A DNA stretch of 64,000 bases, from NCBI GenBank assembly GCA_963820995.1, contig CAWGCL010000013.1:186001-250000 (forward strand). Direction: 5' to 3'. Positions 27,212-36,701 of this stretch are shown here, in pieces. Each line of letters starts with the position of its first letter. Within the stretch, counting starts at the first letter, position 1. The position numbers and the translations under genes were made by a program. The stretch comes from JAGTVG01 sp963820995 (GTDB lineage Bacteria; Bacteroidota; Bacteroidia; Cytophagales; Cyclobacteriaceae). The notes under the pieces were generated by a model. The model searched no databases. It had not been told where the DNA came from and was given only the letters and a program-made list of their open reading frames with translations.

Positions 27212-28063
27212 ATGAAGAATATTTTAATTTTTCTTACATATTTTCTCTTTATTTCTGCATGTACATTAGGGTGCAACAGAACGGAAAAGAAAAATAATAT
27301 AGAAGCTGAAAATTCGGCAACCGATAATGAAAAGATTGCATCAACGTTACAAGATGAACCGCCAAGTATTTCCTTTAAAATGAAATTATGGCAAAAGGGG
27401 ATAGACTTCTATGCCAGAGGGAATGAACCTTCATGGGCTGTTGATATTGATATAGACAAGGGAATAAAGTTTTCGAACATGGATGGATTGATTATCGAAA
27501 CGACGTCGTTGAAGATTCATCGAGCAGCAGATGCTATGGTGACAAGAATTTCCGGTGGGGGAGATTCAGGTGAGATCATAGTAAGCATTAATGAAGAAGG
27601 TTGTAGCGATACAATGTCTGATGAAAAATTCAGGAATTCTGTTAATGTAGAAATAAGGAAGCGCGGGGATAGTAAATCTGATACCTATACAGGGTGTGGG
27701 CAATATGTTCCTGATTATTCATTGCATGATATTTGGGTTCTTATTGAAGCTAACAGCAAAAAGATCAATGCCGATAGGTTCCCCGAAAAGGGAAATCCTA
27801 CTTTTGAGTTTTATGTAGAGGAAGGAAGAATAAGTGGACATGCAGGATGTAATAACATCAATGGCCGTTTCTATAGAGTCGGGAAAGATATACTTCATTT
27901 CGAACCTTTTGCAATGACCCGTATGATGTGTCCTGATATGGAGTTAGAAGATCTCGTAGCAAAATCTGTTTCAGGTAGGAGAATGAAATACGAAATTAAG
28001 AATTTGGAGTTGATTCTAACCGGATACGATCAAACAGAATTGATTTTTAAAAAGATAGATTAA
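27212..28063 (+). CDS. META-domain (HslJ-like) lipoprotein
   Basis: This 283-residue protein has a lipoprotein signal (LFISACTLGCNR; Cys 16 or 21). Residues 55-175 form a conserved YP_-type secreted domain (FYARGNEPSWAVDID, EEGCSDTMSD, GCGQYVPDYS). Residues 185-283 are a META domain (NPTFEFYVEEGRISGHAGCN, FEPFAMTRMMCPDMELE). Proteins of this build are related to HslJ and linked to envelope stress or novobiocin resistance in other bacteria; the function here is unknown. It is 97 nt upstream of the GH67-like lipoprotein gene, possibly cotranscribed. Confidence 0.82.
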   Translation: MKNILIFLTYFLFISACTLGCNRTEKKNNIEAENSATDNEKIASTLQDEPPSISFKMKLWQKGIDFYARGNEPSWAVDIDIDKGIKFSNMDGLIIETTSLKIHRAADAMVTRISGGGDSGEIIVSINEEGCSDTMSDEKFRNSVNVEIRKRGDSKSDTYTGCGQYVPDYSLHDIWVLIEANSKKINADRFPEKGNPTFEFYVEEGRISGHAGCNNINGRFYRVGKDILHFEPFAMTRMMCPDMELEDLVAKSVSGRRMKYEIKNLELILTGYDQTELIFKKID

Positions 28064-28159
28064 ATACTGATAATAAGATATGATATGTGTTTCTTGTCAC
28101 GGTATACTTGTATAATCTCTTATAATCATAATAACAAAGTTTTAAAATTCGGATACTTT

Positions 28160-30352
28160 ATGAATACTTTGAAATTTCATTTTGATTTACCCCGCCTTAT
28201 CTTAATATGTTTTATTGGAATAATCCTTAATTCTTGTCATTCACGCAAAAGTGTTGCACTAAAATATAATTCAAAAACTCCCGAAATATCTTATGCGATA
28301 TCCAGGCTTTCACTCCAGCTTGAATCAATGGGTTATAATATTTATAAAGAAGATAAAAGGTCAGTTAATGGTCCGCAAATTGTACTGGAAACCCAGGATA
28401 TATTTACTTCAGGAAATAATCATACTGATATAGATGAACAAATTCATAATCTAAGCGCTGATGGATATATACTTTCCAAAAAAAATGGGATGATTCAAAT
28501 CAATGGGAAAAACGACCGTTCTTGTCTTTATGGAGTAATCGATTTAATTGAGAAATTAAAACTGGACCCTGATTTAAACCATATTAATAATTATTATGTG
28601 AATCCTGCTCTTACTTTCAGAGCAATTAAGTTTAACCTGCCATGGGCTCCCTACCGCCCCGGTCCGGCAACAGAAATACATGAGGAGACTTGCAGAGATT
28701 TAAAATTCTGGGAGTCATTCCTGGATATGATGGTTGAAAACCGGTTTAATGCACTATCCCTTTGGAGTAATCATATATTCCCGTATATGATCCGGTCGAA
28801 AAATTATCCTGAAGCTACCCCATTTGATGATGGTGAACTCAGTGAATGGAGGAATTTCTGGAAGTCGCTTTTTAAAATGGCTAAAGACCGGGGAATTGAA
28901 ACATACCTGGTAAATTGGAATATTGTTGTTTCAGAGGCCTTTGCCAATCATTATGGGGCCAGGATCCATGATGACCGATCTGAGCTGGTAAAAAAGTATA
29001 CCCGGGAATCTGTAACTCAATTGATCAATGAATATGAAGATTTATCTGGTCTTGGAGTGACATTAGCGGATTGGATGGGCAACTGGGGAGATGATAAAAT
29101 GACACCTTTGGAAAGGGAAAAATGGATTGAGGATACATTTGTTGAAGGCATGAACAAAGCAGACCGGAAGGTTAAATTCATTCACAGGGCCGTACTGGCA
29201 GGTGATCCTAAAGAAATGAGAAAGGTAATAGATAATGCAAAATTACCGGATAAGACTATTGTGGAGATAAAATTCAATTGGTCACATGGGCATTCAACCC
29301 CTAAACTGTCCATTACCCATGCTAATGACGAAGGATCTATCATGAGGGACTTCTGGGATCCCGATCCGACAAATTATTTTATAGCATGGATGATCAGAAA
29401 TGAAGATTTCTTTGTTCTTCGCTGGGGGAATCCCGAATTTATCAGGAACCATATTCTTACGAATAACCACAGTTACGTGGATGGTTATTTTATAGGTTCC
29501 GAGGGTTATATCCCGGCTTCGGATTATTCAACTATTGATCTTCAAAGCAAATCCTGGGATTATGCATTTCAAAAACAGTGGTTATTCTACAGTCTTTGGG
29601 GAAGGTTAATGTACAATCCTAATGAGACCACTGAATCTCTAAATAATCTTATAAAGATCCGTTACAAAAACACCGAGGCTTCTAAATTATTAAAGGCCTA
29701 TTCAATTGCTTCTGAAGTTCCTCTCAAAATTGCTTCATTTTATAAGGGAACGTGGGACTTTACTTTGTATTCAGAAGGATTTCTTGCACCCTGGCCGTAT
29801 GGTTACGATGATGGGAAATCCCCCTTCATTTCCATTGAAGAATTAATACACCATGAAACGCTGGACCAGGATTATCTTTCCATAAGCAATTATTGTAATA
29901 TGATAATTGACAAAAATGATAGTGATCCGGGCAAAACAACGCCTTTGGAACTGGCAGATTATATTTCCGATAACTGTTTAGCCGGTTTTGAATTAATCAA
30001 TGAACTTAGACTTGCCAATAATGATCCAACACTAAACTCTGAACTGGATGATCTGGAAACGTGGTGTTATCTTGGGGTTTATTTTGCTGATAAGATCCGT
30101 GCCGGTGTTTCTGTAAGGTTTTACCTCATATTAGGCGGGGAAGATTATAAGAAATCTGCAATTGATTACCTTGAAAAATGTACAAATCATTGGGATCAAA
30201 TCGTGCTACTTACGAAAGACCGATACAAACCCATGCCATATGTGAGTATGGGGCACCATGAACCGAGATGGCCTGAGTTCAAAACTTTTCATTGGAAAAA
30301 TTTCTTAAGCGATGTGAAAGAAGATGTGGTATATGTTAAAAACCTGGATTAG
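28160..30352 (+). CDS. Secreted glycoside-hydrolase-like lipoprotein (GH67/GH20-type N-domain)
   Basis: About 730 residues from ATG 28160, which places the lipobox (IGIILNSCHS) correctly; an in-frame start at 28085 would add 25 residues. Residues 40-150 resemble the beta-rich N-terminal domain shared by GH67 and GH20 enzymes (GPQIVLETQD, DGYILSKKNGMIQINGK, SCLYGVIDLIEKL). A long TIM-barrel-like central region follows (WESFLDMMVENRFNALSLWS, GVTLADWMGNWGDD, KFNWSHGHST), then a helical C-terminal domain. The closest idea is an alpha-glucuronidase-like enzyme, but I cannot identify the catalytic acids with confidence. It would act on glucuronic-acid-bearing polysaccharide at the cell surface. Confidence 0.6.
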   Translation: MNTLKFHFDLPRLILICFIGIILNSCHSRKSVALKYNSKTPEISYAISRLSLQLESMGYNIYKEDKRSVNGPQIVLETQDIFTSGNNHTDIDEQIHNLSADGYILSKKNGMIQINGKNDRSCLYGVIDLIEKLKLDPDLNHINNYYVNPALTFRAIKFNLPWAPYRPGPATEIHEETCRDLKFWESFLDMMVENRFNALSLWSNHIFPYMIRSKNYPEATPFDDGELSEWRNFWKSLFKMAKDRGIETYLVNWNIVVSEAFANHYGARIHDDRSELVKKYTRESVTQLINEYEDLSGLGVTLADWMGNWGDDKMTPLEREKWIEDTFVEGMNKADRKVKFIHRAVLAGDPKEMRKVIDNAKLPDKTIVEIKFNWSHGHSTPKLSITHANDEGSIMRDFWDPDPTNYFIAWMIRNEDFFVLRWGNPEFIRNHILTNNHSYVDGYFIGSEGYIPASDYSTIDLQSKSWDYAFQKQWLFYSLWGRLMYNPNETTESLNNLIKIRYKNTEASKLLKAYSIASEVPLKIASFYKGTWDFTLYSEGFLAPWPYGYDDGKSPFISIEELIHHETLDQDYLSISNYCNMIIDKNDSDPGKTTPLELADYISDNCLAGFELINELRLANNDPTLNSELDDLETWCYLGVYFADKIRAGVSVRFYLILGGEDYKKSAIDYLEKCTNHWDQIVLLTKDRYKPMPYVSMGHHEPRWPEFKTFHWKNFLSDVKEDVVYVKNLD

Positions 30353-30509
30353 TCTGCATATAGCCTGCGGGCCTATTCTTAGCCAAAAAACAATAAATCC
30401 AAATAAATCTTTGCATATCACAGGTTGAAGAGCTATTTTGAAAGATTATATGGTTTGATATACCTCCCATTCAAGCCCTTTCATCAGAATAAAATAACTG
30501 ACGCTTTTA

Positions 30510-31703
30510 ATGAAGCAACAAAACTGGATCTTGACCATAATTGTTTTTTCGCAATTCTGCTGTATATCCGTATGGTTTGCTGGGAATGCGGTGATGAGTA
30601 ATCTGATCATAGATTTTGAGCTGAATGACAATGCCCTGGGTCATTTAACATCGGTAATTCAGTTTGGTTTTATTACGGGGACTTTAGTATTTGCCATATT
30701 TACCGTTGCAGACAGGTTTTCACCTTCCAAAGTTTTTTTTGCAAGTGCGCTTCTTGGCGCATTATTTAATGTTATGATCATATTCGATGGCAACAGCTTT
30801 ATAAGTATGCTCGTGTTAAGATTTCTAACCGGATTTTTCCTGGCGGGTATTTATCCGGTAGGGATGAAGATCGCGGCTGATTATTTTCGAAAAGGACTTG
30901 GATTGTCACTGAGTTTGCTTGTAGGCGCTCTGGTTCTAGGTACGGCTTTCCCTCATGTTTTGAAGGCTTTCACTGCTGATCTTCCCTGGAGGTCTGTAAT
31001 AATTATTACCTCATTACTTGCGTTGCTGGGTGGACTGTCCATTGTAATACTGGTGCCAAATGGTCCTTTCCGAAGATCTAGCCAGGAATTTGATCTTTCC
31101 GTATTTATGCGTGTGTTCAAAAACAAAGAATTCCGGTCCGCCGCTTTTGGTTATTTCGGACATATGTGGGAACTATATGCTTTCTGGACTTTCGTTCCCG
31201 TAATGCTGATTACATTCAATGTGATAAATCCAGAAAACATGCTGAACGTACCCTTGCTATCTTTCATTATCATTGGAATTGGCAGCCTCGCATGTGTAAT
31301 AGGAGGCTATCTATCATTGAACTTTGGCGCCAAGAAAATCGCATTTTTTGCACTTGCATTTTCCGGTGCCTGCTGTCTGCTATCCCCCTTTATATTCCTA
31401 CTTAATTCACATTATATACTAATAGCTTTTCTACTGTTCTGGGGAATGGTAGTTATAGCGGATTCACCCTTATTTTCTACATTGGTAGCTAATAACATCA
31501 AGGAGGAAGCAAAAGGAACGGCTTTAACCATAGTGAATTGTATAGGATTTTCAATAACTATATTGAGCATCCAAGTGCTTAGTTTTATGCATACTCATTA
31601 TGATCCTAAATTCATATATGTTTCACTGGCTATTGGGCCAATATTGGGACTTATGGCACTACGCGGTAATTCGAAAAACAAACTTTCAAAAGTTAAATTA
31701 TAG
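30510..31703 (+). CDS. MFS transporter
   Basis: This 397-residue protein has about 12 transmembrane helices. Motif A-like residues between helices 2 and 3 read ADRFSPSK, and the helix 4-5 region LTGFFLAGIYPVGMKIAADY is typical of the major facilitator superfamily (CynX/NarK-like branch). It follows the GH67-like gene on the same strand after 157 bp and might take up the released product; that link is only positional. No substrate can be named. Confidence 0.88.
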   Translation: MKQQNWILTIIVFSQFCCISVWFAGNAVMSNLIIDFELNDNALGHLTSVIQFGFITGTLVFAIFTVADRFSPSKVFFASALLGALFNVMIIFDGNSFISMLVLRFLTGFFLAGIYPVGMKIAADYFRKGLGLSLSLLVGALVLGTAFPHVLKAFTADLPWRSVIIITSLLALLGGLSIVILVPNGPFRRSSQEFDLSVFMRVFKNKEFRSAAFGYFGHMWELYAFWTFVPVMLITFNVINPENMLNVPLLSFIIIGIGSLACVIGGYLSLNFGAKKIAFFALAFSGACCLLSPFIFLLNSHYILIAFLLFWGMVVIADSPLFSTLVANNIKEEAKGTALTIVNCIGFSITILSIQVLSFMHTHYDPKFIYVSLAIGPILGLMALRGNSKNKLSKVKL

Positions 31704-31871
31704 AAGAATGCTTGAATATTATAAAAGAAATTTGAGGTTTCATCAGTGTCAAATGATTAAAGCCAATAAAATCTGGTAAAGATATCCAAATATTAAAGTA
31801 TGCACGGGCTGCTAAACTGATTAGACTTCTGAATTTAAAACATTAATTTAAATTTCAAAGTTACTTGTATT

Positions 31872-32933
31872 ATGTTCATAAGAAAAAGATATACCATAAA
31901 AGACATGTTTCTCTGGTCAAGAGGGGAAGTGTTTATTTTCTTTATATTGGCGGTTATCCCCACTATATTATTTGAAATAGTTGGTCTGAAATGGCTTTAT
32001 CTCCCCTGGTTGCCAATCGCATTAATCGGTACGGCAGTGGCATTTATCATTGGCTTTCAAAACAATGTTACTTATGACAGAATCTGGGAAGCCCGTAAGA
32101 TCTGGGGCGGAATAGTGAATACCTCGAGAACTTTCGGAATATTTACCATCAATTTCATCACGAATGAGTATGCTGGAGATCCCGTTCCGGAATCCCAATT
32201 AAAGAAATATCAAAAAAAGATCTTATACAGACACATAGCCTGGTTGACTGCCTTGCGCCACGCCATGCGACAGAAACGACCATGGGAAGTTTTTCTTAAT
32301 CATACAACCAATAGAGAATGGGCTAACAAGATCCATATTCCTGAATTTAAAAATACTCTTGAAGATGATTTGAAACCACTTCTTAGCAGTGATGAGTTAG
32401 AATATATACTCAAAAAGACCAATAAAGCGACAGCGCTCCTATCCTTACAGTCTAAACAACTTAGAGCATTGAAAGAAAAAGGGATCATTTGGGAATTTTC
32501 TTTTCTTGAGCTAGAAAATGTACTAAAAGACTTATTTGATCATCAGGGAAAATCGGAAAGGATTAAAAACTTTCCCTATCCGCGTCAGTATGCAACTTTG
32601 AATAATTACTTCGTGTGGATCTTCATTGTCTTACTGCCTTTTGGGGTAATTCCTGAATTCTCCAGGATAGGGAATTTGTTTGTTGAATCGTATCCAATTA
32701 TAAGCAACTGGTTTGTATGGGGAGCCATCCCATTTATCATGATTGTCTCATGGATTTTCCATACTATGCAACGGATTGGAACAGTAGGAGAGAATCCATT
32801 CGAGGGATCGGCCAATGATGTACCTATATCCACTATTTCCAGAGGTATTGAAATCGATTTAAGGGAGATGCTTGAGGAAGATAATGCTGAAATTCCGAAA
32901 CCGTTTCCGGTCTTCTACAATGTTCAGATGTAA
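31872..32933 (+). CDS. Bestrophin family anion channel
   Basis: This 353-residue protein matches bacterial bestrophin homologues. The N-terminal FIRKRYTIKDMFLWSRGEV is followed by paired membrane helices. The segment FIIGFQNNVTYDRIWEARKI, then WGGIVNTSRTF, is the family hallmark. The C-terminal half has two further helices and the pore-associated GENPFEG (residues about 303-309). It forms pentameric chloride or other monovalent ion channels in the inner membrane. It is probably monocistronic. Confidence 0.9.
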   Translation: MFIRKRYTIKDMFLWSRGEVFIFFILAVIPTILFEIVGLKWLYLPWLPIALIGTAVAFIIGFQNNVTYDRIWEARKIWGGIVNTSRTFGIFTINFITNEYAGDPVPESQLKKYQKKILYRHIAWLTALRHAMRQKRPWEVFLNHTTNREWANKIHIPEFKNTLEDDLKPLLSSDELEYILKKTNKATALLSLQSKQLRALKEKGIIWEFSFLELENVLKDLFDHQGKSERIKNFPYPRQYATLNNYFVWIFIVLLPFGVIPEFSRIGNLFVESYPIISNWFVWGAIPFIMIVSWIFHTMQRIGTVGENPFEGSANDVPISTISRGIEIDLREMLEEDNAEIPKPFPVFYNVQM

Positions 32934-33050
32934 AGCGAGCTATTGTAAAAACAAACAATTTTACCAACAATTGGACAATCTCTTTGATTTATTGAGAGTG
33001 ACATGAACGATTGACTGATTACAATCTAAATAATACAGGAAACTATAATA

Positions 33051-33596
33051 ATGGGCAATTCAGAAATGATCATAAAACTTAAATATCCTTTAGGAAAATT
33101 CAAAAAGCCTGATGTTATAAATCTTGAAGTGATCGAAAATTGGATTTATGAAATAGAATTATTCCCATCTCGAATTTGGGATCTTGTCAAAGGTTTAGGA
33201 GAGGGAGAATTAAAATGGCGGTACAGACCAGGAGGGTGGACCATACAACAACTCGTACATCATTGCGCTGATAGCCATATGAACAGTTTTATTCGTTTCA
33301 AACTTAGTATGACTGAGGATACCCCAGGCATTAAACCTTATTATGAAGATAAATGGGCGGAAATGCCAGATTATGATTCGGTTCCTATTGAGGAATCAAT
33401 AAAAATAATTGAAGGATTACATTCCAGATGGATAGTATTACTTAGATCTTTGAGTTCAGAGGATCTTAGAAAGGAGTTTGTACATCCGGAACATGGAAGG
33501 CGATTTACACTTTCTGAAAATATTGGCATCTATGCATGGCACTCAAATCATCATCTGGCTCATATCAAACTTGCATTAAAAAATAAGATGAAATAA
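33051..33596 (+). CDS. DinB superfamily protein, YfiT/bacillithiol-transferase-like
   Basis: This 181-residue four-helix-bundle metalloprotein belongs to the YfiT/BstA branch. The metal-binding histidines are visible in QLVHHCADSHMN (about residue 72) and the C-terminal YAWHSNHHLAHI (162-173). WRYRPGGWTIQQ is also a family signature. Characterised relatives are thiol S-transferases or divalent-metal-dependent hydrolases. Translation may start at the internal Met 6 (MIIKLKYPLG). A second, more distant DinB gene lies 1 kb downstream on the opposite strand. Confidence 0.85.
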   Translation: MGNSEMIIKLKYPLGKFKKPDVINLEVIENWIYEIELFPSRIWDLVKGLGEGELKWRYRPGGWTIQQLVHHCADSHMNSFIRFKLSMTEDTPGIKPYYEDKWAEMPDYDSVPIEESIKIIEGLHSRWIVLLRSLSSEDLRKEFVHPEHGRRFTLSENIGIYAWHSNHHLAHIKLALKNKMK

Positions 33597-33643
33597 ACAG
33601 GGTAATATTTCGACTATATTCTATTAAACCGAGTACAAATATG

Positions 33644-33651
33644 TATTTTTG
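33644..33651 (+). promoter_or_regulatory. Possible Bacteroidetes -7 box for the methyltransferase gene
   Basis: TATTTTTG matches TAnnTTTG and lies 87 nt upstream of the FkbM methyltransferase start at 33738, in a 141-bp gap. Motif match only. Confidence 0.3.
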
Positions 33652-33737
33652 GTGTTTTACGCCCTGAAAAGTATTTGAAGATATTTGATTAATAATTCCA
33701 GGTACTGATCTTTATAGCCTATAGTTATAGCAAATAA

Positions 33738-34496
33738 ATGTTGACAGAGAAAATTAAATATAGATACAGGTCTTTAAGGTATAGGTATTTGTTAGATGTT
33801 CAGGAACTCAAATATATTGTTCACAACCTGAATCCAGGAGATGTTTGCGTTGATATAGGATGCCATAAAGGAGGTTATTTATATTGGATGCAAAAAAAGG
33901 TCGATCAGCAAGGAAAAGTATATGGATTTGAACCCCAGGTTAAATTATTTCAATATCTTGAAGAAATTTCAAACCTATATCATTACAATAATGTGATATT
34001 AGAAAACCTTGGGTTGTCAAGTAAACCGGGTATTACTGACTTTTATATACCAATTTCCAAAAATGGTACATCTCCGGGAGCAAGGATAGATTTATTGGAA
34101 GACAGAAATAACTATAAAAAAGAAACTATTGAATTAGTTACACTTGACGAATATTTCTATAATCGGAAGATCTTCCCAAAATTAATTAAAATTGACGTTG
34201 AGGGACACGAAAAGAAAGTCCTTTTAGGTGGGATGGAATTGATTAAATCCTGTAAGCCAAAACTGGTTATAGAGTGTGAATACCGGCATTTAAAAGATGG
34301 TGAGGATGTTGTTGATGTATATAATTTATTAAAGGAACTCGGTTACAAGGGGTATTTTTACCTGGGTAATAAGCTAAAGCCTTTTAGTGAATTCGATAAA
34401 AAGAAACATCAGAAATTTGATTTTGGAAATTACTGGGACAAAAGGAATTATGTTAATAATTTCATATTTGATACAAGGGAGATTTCAGGTCTATAG
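33738..34496 (+). CDS. FkbM family SAM-dependent methyltransferase
   Basis: This 252-residue Rossmann-fold methyltransferase has SAM-binding motif I DVCVDIGCHKGGYLYWM (about residues 36-52), an acidic strand-2 residue in VYGFEPQ, and the FkbM signature LIKIDVEGHEKKVLLGG (about 152-168). Family members methylate hydroxyls of glycans, lipids or secondary metabolites. No glycan-synthesis genes lie next to it, so the substrate is open. The isolated position and low GC may suggest lateral transfer, but this is weak. Confidence 0.88.
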   Translation: MLTEKIKYRYRSLRYRYLLDVQELKYIVHNLNPGDVCVDIGCHKGGYLYWMQKKVDQQGKVYGFEPQVKLFQYLEEISNLYHYNNVILENLGLSSKPGITDFYIPISKNGTSPGARIDLLEDRNNYKKETIELVTLDEYFYNRKIFPKLIKIDVEGHEKKVLLGGMELIKSCKPKLVIECEYRHLKDGEDVVDVYNLLKELGYKGYFYLGNKLKPFSEFDKKKHQKFDFGNYWDKRNYVNNFIFDTREISGL

Positions 34497-34627
34497 GTGG
34501 TTTTGTAAATATGATCTTCATTTTCATCAAATATTTTCATAATGACAAATTACAGATTATTTGAATATAAGAATTATAAAATAATTTCAAATCCAAGATA
34601 GATAAATATCGCTATAATACGCAGTAG

Positions 34628-35137
34628 TTACCAGTTCCCGGCATACTGAAGTGATTCACCAGAGGTTTCCTTTAAGTAATCATACTTCAATCGCATAATC
34701 TGACGAATATGAAGGTAATCATGGGCCAGCCAATTCGTAAGAAATAAATAAGCACTCATCGGACCCAATTTAGGGTGAAGATACGTATTTGACCATTCGG
34801 GATTTTGAATTGCCCTCAGCCATTGAACAGAATTTTCCCTTTCCAGCAAAAATTTGGATAGTATAATGTCATAATTCTGGCCCTTATAATTTCGCTCATT
34901 TACCCATATTATTGGATCAAATGATGGGGGAGGACTTTCCGGATCTTCCAGAACACACTTTACCCTGGTTCTAAAATCTTCTCTTTCTTCATCGTATAAA
35001 TGACATACAACTTCCAATAAACACCACTTCTCAGGATTTTGACTCCAATAGATGCTTTCTTTGGAAATGTTGCTTAATAATTCTTGAAATATATTTTTAT
35101 TGCGATGCAACTCATCAAATATTTTCTCTGGGACCAT
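34628..35137 (-). CDS. DinB family protein
   Basis: This 169-residue four-helix-bundle protein has candidate metal histidines in LLEVVCHLYDEEREDF (about residues 41-56) and in LTNWLAHDYLHIRQIMRL (about 133-150). It falls in the DinB/DUF664 group, distinct from the YfiT-like copy at 33051. The function may be a metal-dependent thiol transfer or hydrolysis; unproven. Confidence 0.83.
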   Translation of the reverse strand: MVPEKIFDELHRNKNIFQELLSNISKESIYWSQNPEKWCLLEVVCHLYDEEREDFRTRVKCVLEDPESPPPSFDPIIWVNERNYKGQNYDIILSKFLLERENSVQWLRAIQNPEWSNTYLHPKLGPMSAYLFLTNWLAHDYLHIRQIMRLKYDYLKETSGESLQYAGNW

Positions 35138-35221
35138 AATTTACTTGGTTTAGTGGGACATCCTGTCTTTTTTCAATTTGGTTAAAATTAAAAACATATC
35201 CATAATGTGGATAATTATTAA

Positions 35222-36082
35222 TTAGTATTCGATTACTTGCCTCTTAGAAAGGTCATATCTATCACCTTCCCGAAGGAAATAAAACAATTTTTCTTTTTCG
35301 GGTAAGTTCTTTAAGTCATGACCTTCTCTCGACCAGAAAGATCCATCATATACTATTACATAACTATCGCCTAGAACCTCTATTGTAGTATTTTTTACCA
35401 GTATAGCAGTTCCTTCATCAATACTGATACCTAGAAGTTCAGGTCTTTCTTTCAGAATATCGAACATGTCAAAATGCCTGTTTCTAGCTATTACATGTTG
35501 GTCAATAGCTATGTTACTGATAAATCCAAATCCTTCCTGGTGGTCACCCGCCATGATCTGATTGTTTTTTGTGTCTCCTCTGGCCAGGTATGATCCCTGA
35601 ATGGTGGCACCTGCTGAAGATCCGCCTATTACGCCACCTCGGTCAAGTACCCTCCAGAGTAGCTTTTCAGTTTTTGTGTTTTTATAGGAATCTACCAGCC
35701 GCCATTGACGTCCACCCTCAAACCAGACTGCTTTGGCATTGCGTAATGGTTCTGTAAATTCCCTGGAATTGGCTATTTCTCTGTTTTTAGTATGCAAGAT
35801 AGAAATATTTTGAAAGCCTATTTCAATGAATACTGTTCTAATAGCAGCAGTATCAGGATCTTCACTTGCACTGGGAATAATTACGAGTGGTACTTCAAGT
35901 CCGCCAGCAAGCTCGATAAATTTGTTTATAATAGAATCTGGAACGCGTCCGCCCCCGATAGCCAGTAAATATCCGTTTTCCGGACCCTTTGTATTATAAT
36001 TATTGCTAATATCTTGTGCTGAACCTGATAAACAGTTGAAAATTAAACACGTAATTATTGAAACTAACTTAATTGATCTCAT
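35222..36082 (-). CDS. Exported cyanophycinase-like serine peptidase (family S51)
   Basis: This 286-residue protein has a signal peptide (KLVSIITCLIFNCLSGSAQ), so it acts outside the cytoplasm. The core matches peptidase S51: YLLAIGGGRVPD near the start, the nucleophile in GVIGGSSAGATIQGSYL (Ser about residue 143), and GISIDEGTAILV. Cyanophycinases split cyanophycin into beta-Asp-Arg dipeptides, while other S51 members cleave Asp-X dipeptides. No cyanophycin synthetase is in the window, so an external substrate is more likely. It diverges from a SnoaL-like gene across 232 bp that contains the dyad at 36269. Confidence 0.87.
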   Translation of the reverse strand: MRSIKLVSIITCLIFNCLSGSAQDISNNYNTKGPENGYLLAIGGGRVPDSIINKFIELAGGLEVPLVIIPSASEDPDTAAIRTVFIEIGFQNISILHTKNREIANSREFTEPLRNAKAVWFEGGRQWRLVDSYKNTKTEKLLWRVLDRGGVIGGSSAGATIQGSYLARGDTKNNQIMAGDHQEGFGFISNIAIDQHVIARNRHFDMFDILKERPELLGISIDEGTAILVKNTTIEVLGDSYVIVYDGSFWSREGHDLKNLPEKEKLFYFLREGDRYDLSKRQVIEY

Positions 36083-36268
36083 AGGTTGATCATTGAATTT
36101 TAAAAATCATAGTATAGAGATGAGGGCTTCATCCAAAATACTCTAATGTATATAATAGATATGAAAAATATTTTAAATCGTGGACTTTTTTCTTAAATTG
36201 AACATTGCATTAAATTGGATATTGGACAAAATCCTGCAATGCCTTACTATTACATATTAGGATCAATG

Positions 36269-36285
36269 TAAGTAAACTTTACTTA
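36269..36285. promoter_or_regulatory. 17-bp perfect palindrome upstream of the SnoaL-like gene
   Basis: TAAGTAAACTTTACTTA has 8-bp arms around one central base. It sits 29 nt before the start codon at 36315, where an operator or promoter element is expected. A second, looser dyad CATTGCA...TGCAATG (36203-36209 with 36235-36241) lies just upstream. Confidence 0.45.
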
Positions 36286-36314
36286 ATTAATTTATAACCA
36301 CTAAAAACTATATT

Positions 36315-36701
36315 ATGAGCAATGTTGATTTATTAAAAAAAGGCTATCAATATTTTGCAGAAGGAAATATTGAAGGTGTTCTAACTCTCTTTGATCCAGA
36401 AATCGAATGGAATGAATGCAAAGGATTCCCCTTTATTGAAAATGAGGGAACATATATAGGGCATCAGGCAGTCGTTGAAAATATTTTTGCCCAGATACCA
36501 GTCCACTATGATGGTTTTAATATTGATATAGTGGATATCTTTGGTAGTGGGGATAAAGTTGCCATGGAGGGATATTATCTGGGGACATGGAAAGCCACTG
36601 GCAAAAAATTCAAGGCAAATGCGGCCCATATCTGGACTGTGGAAAATGGCCTGGCCACCCGGTTCTTCCAGGCAGTGGATACTGTAACCATCATAGGTTA
36701 G
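36315..36701 (+). CDS. SnoaL-like (NTF2 fold) protein
   Basis: This 128-residue cone-shaped alpha+beta barrel of the ketosteroid isomerase/SnoaL type has LLKKGYQYFAEGNIEGVLTL, WNECKGFP and GYYLGTWKATGKKFKANAAH in the usual order. Family members are isomerases, hydrolases or scaffolds; no catalytic residue assignment is made. It is cytosolic. The last 4 nt overlap the end of the convergent DNA alkylation repair gene. Confidence 0.8.
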   Translation: MSNVDLLKKGYQYFAEGNIEGVLTLFDPEIEWNECKGFPFIENEGTYIGHQAVVENIFAQIPVHYDGFNIDIVDIFGSGDKVAMEGYYLGTWKATGKKFKANAAHIWTVENGLATRFFQAVDTVTIIG

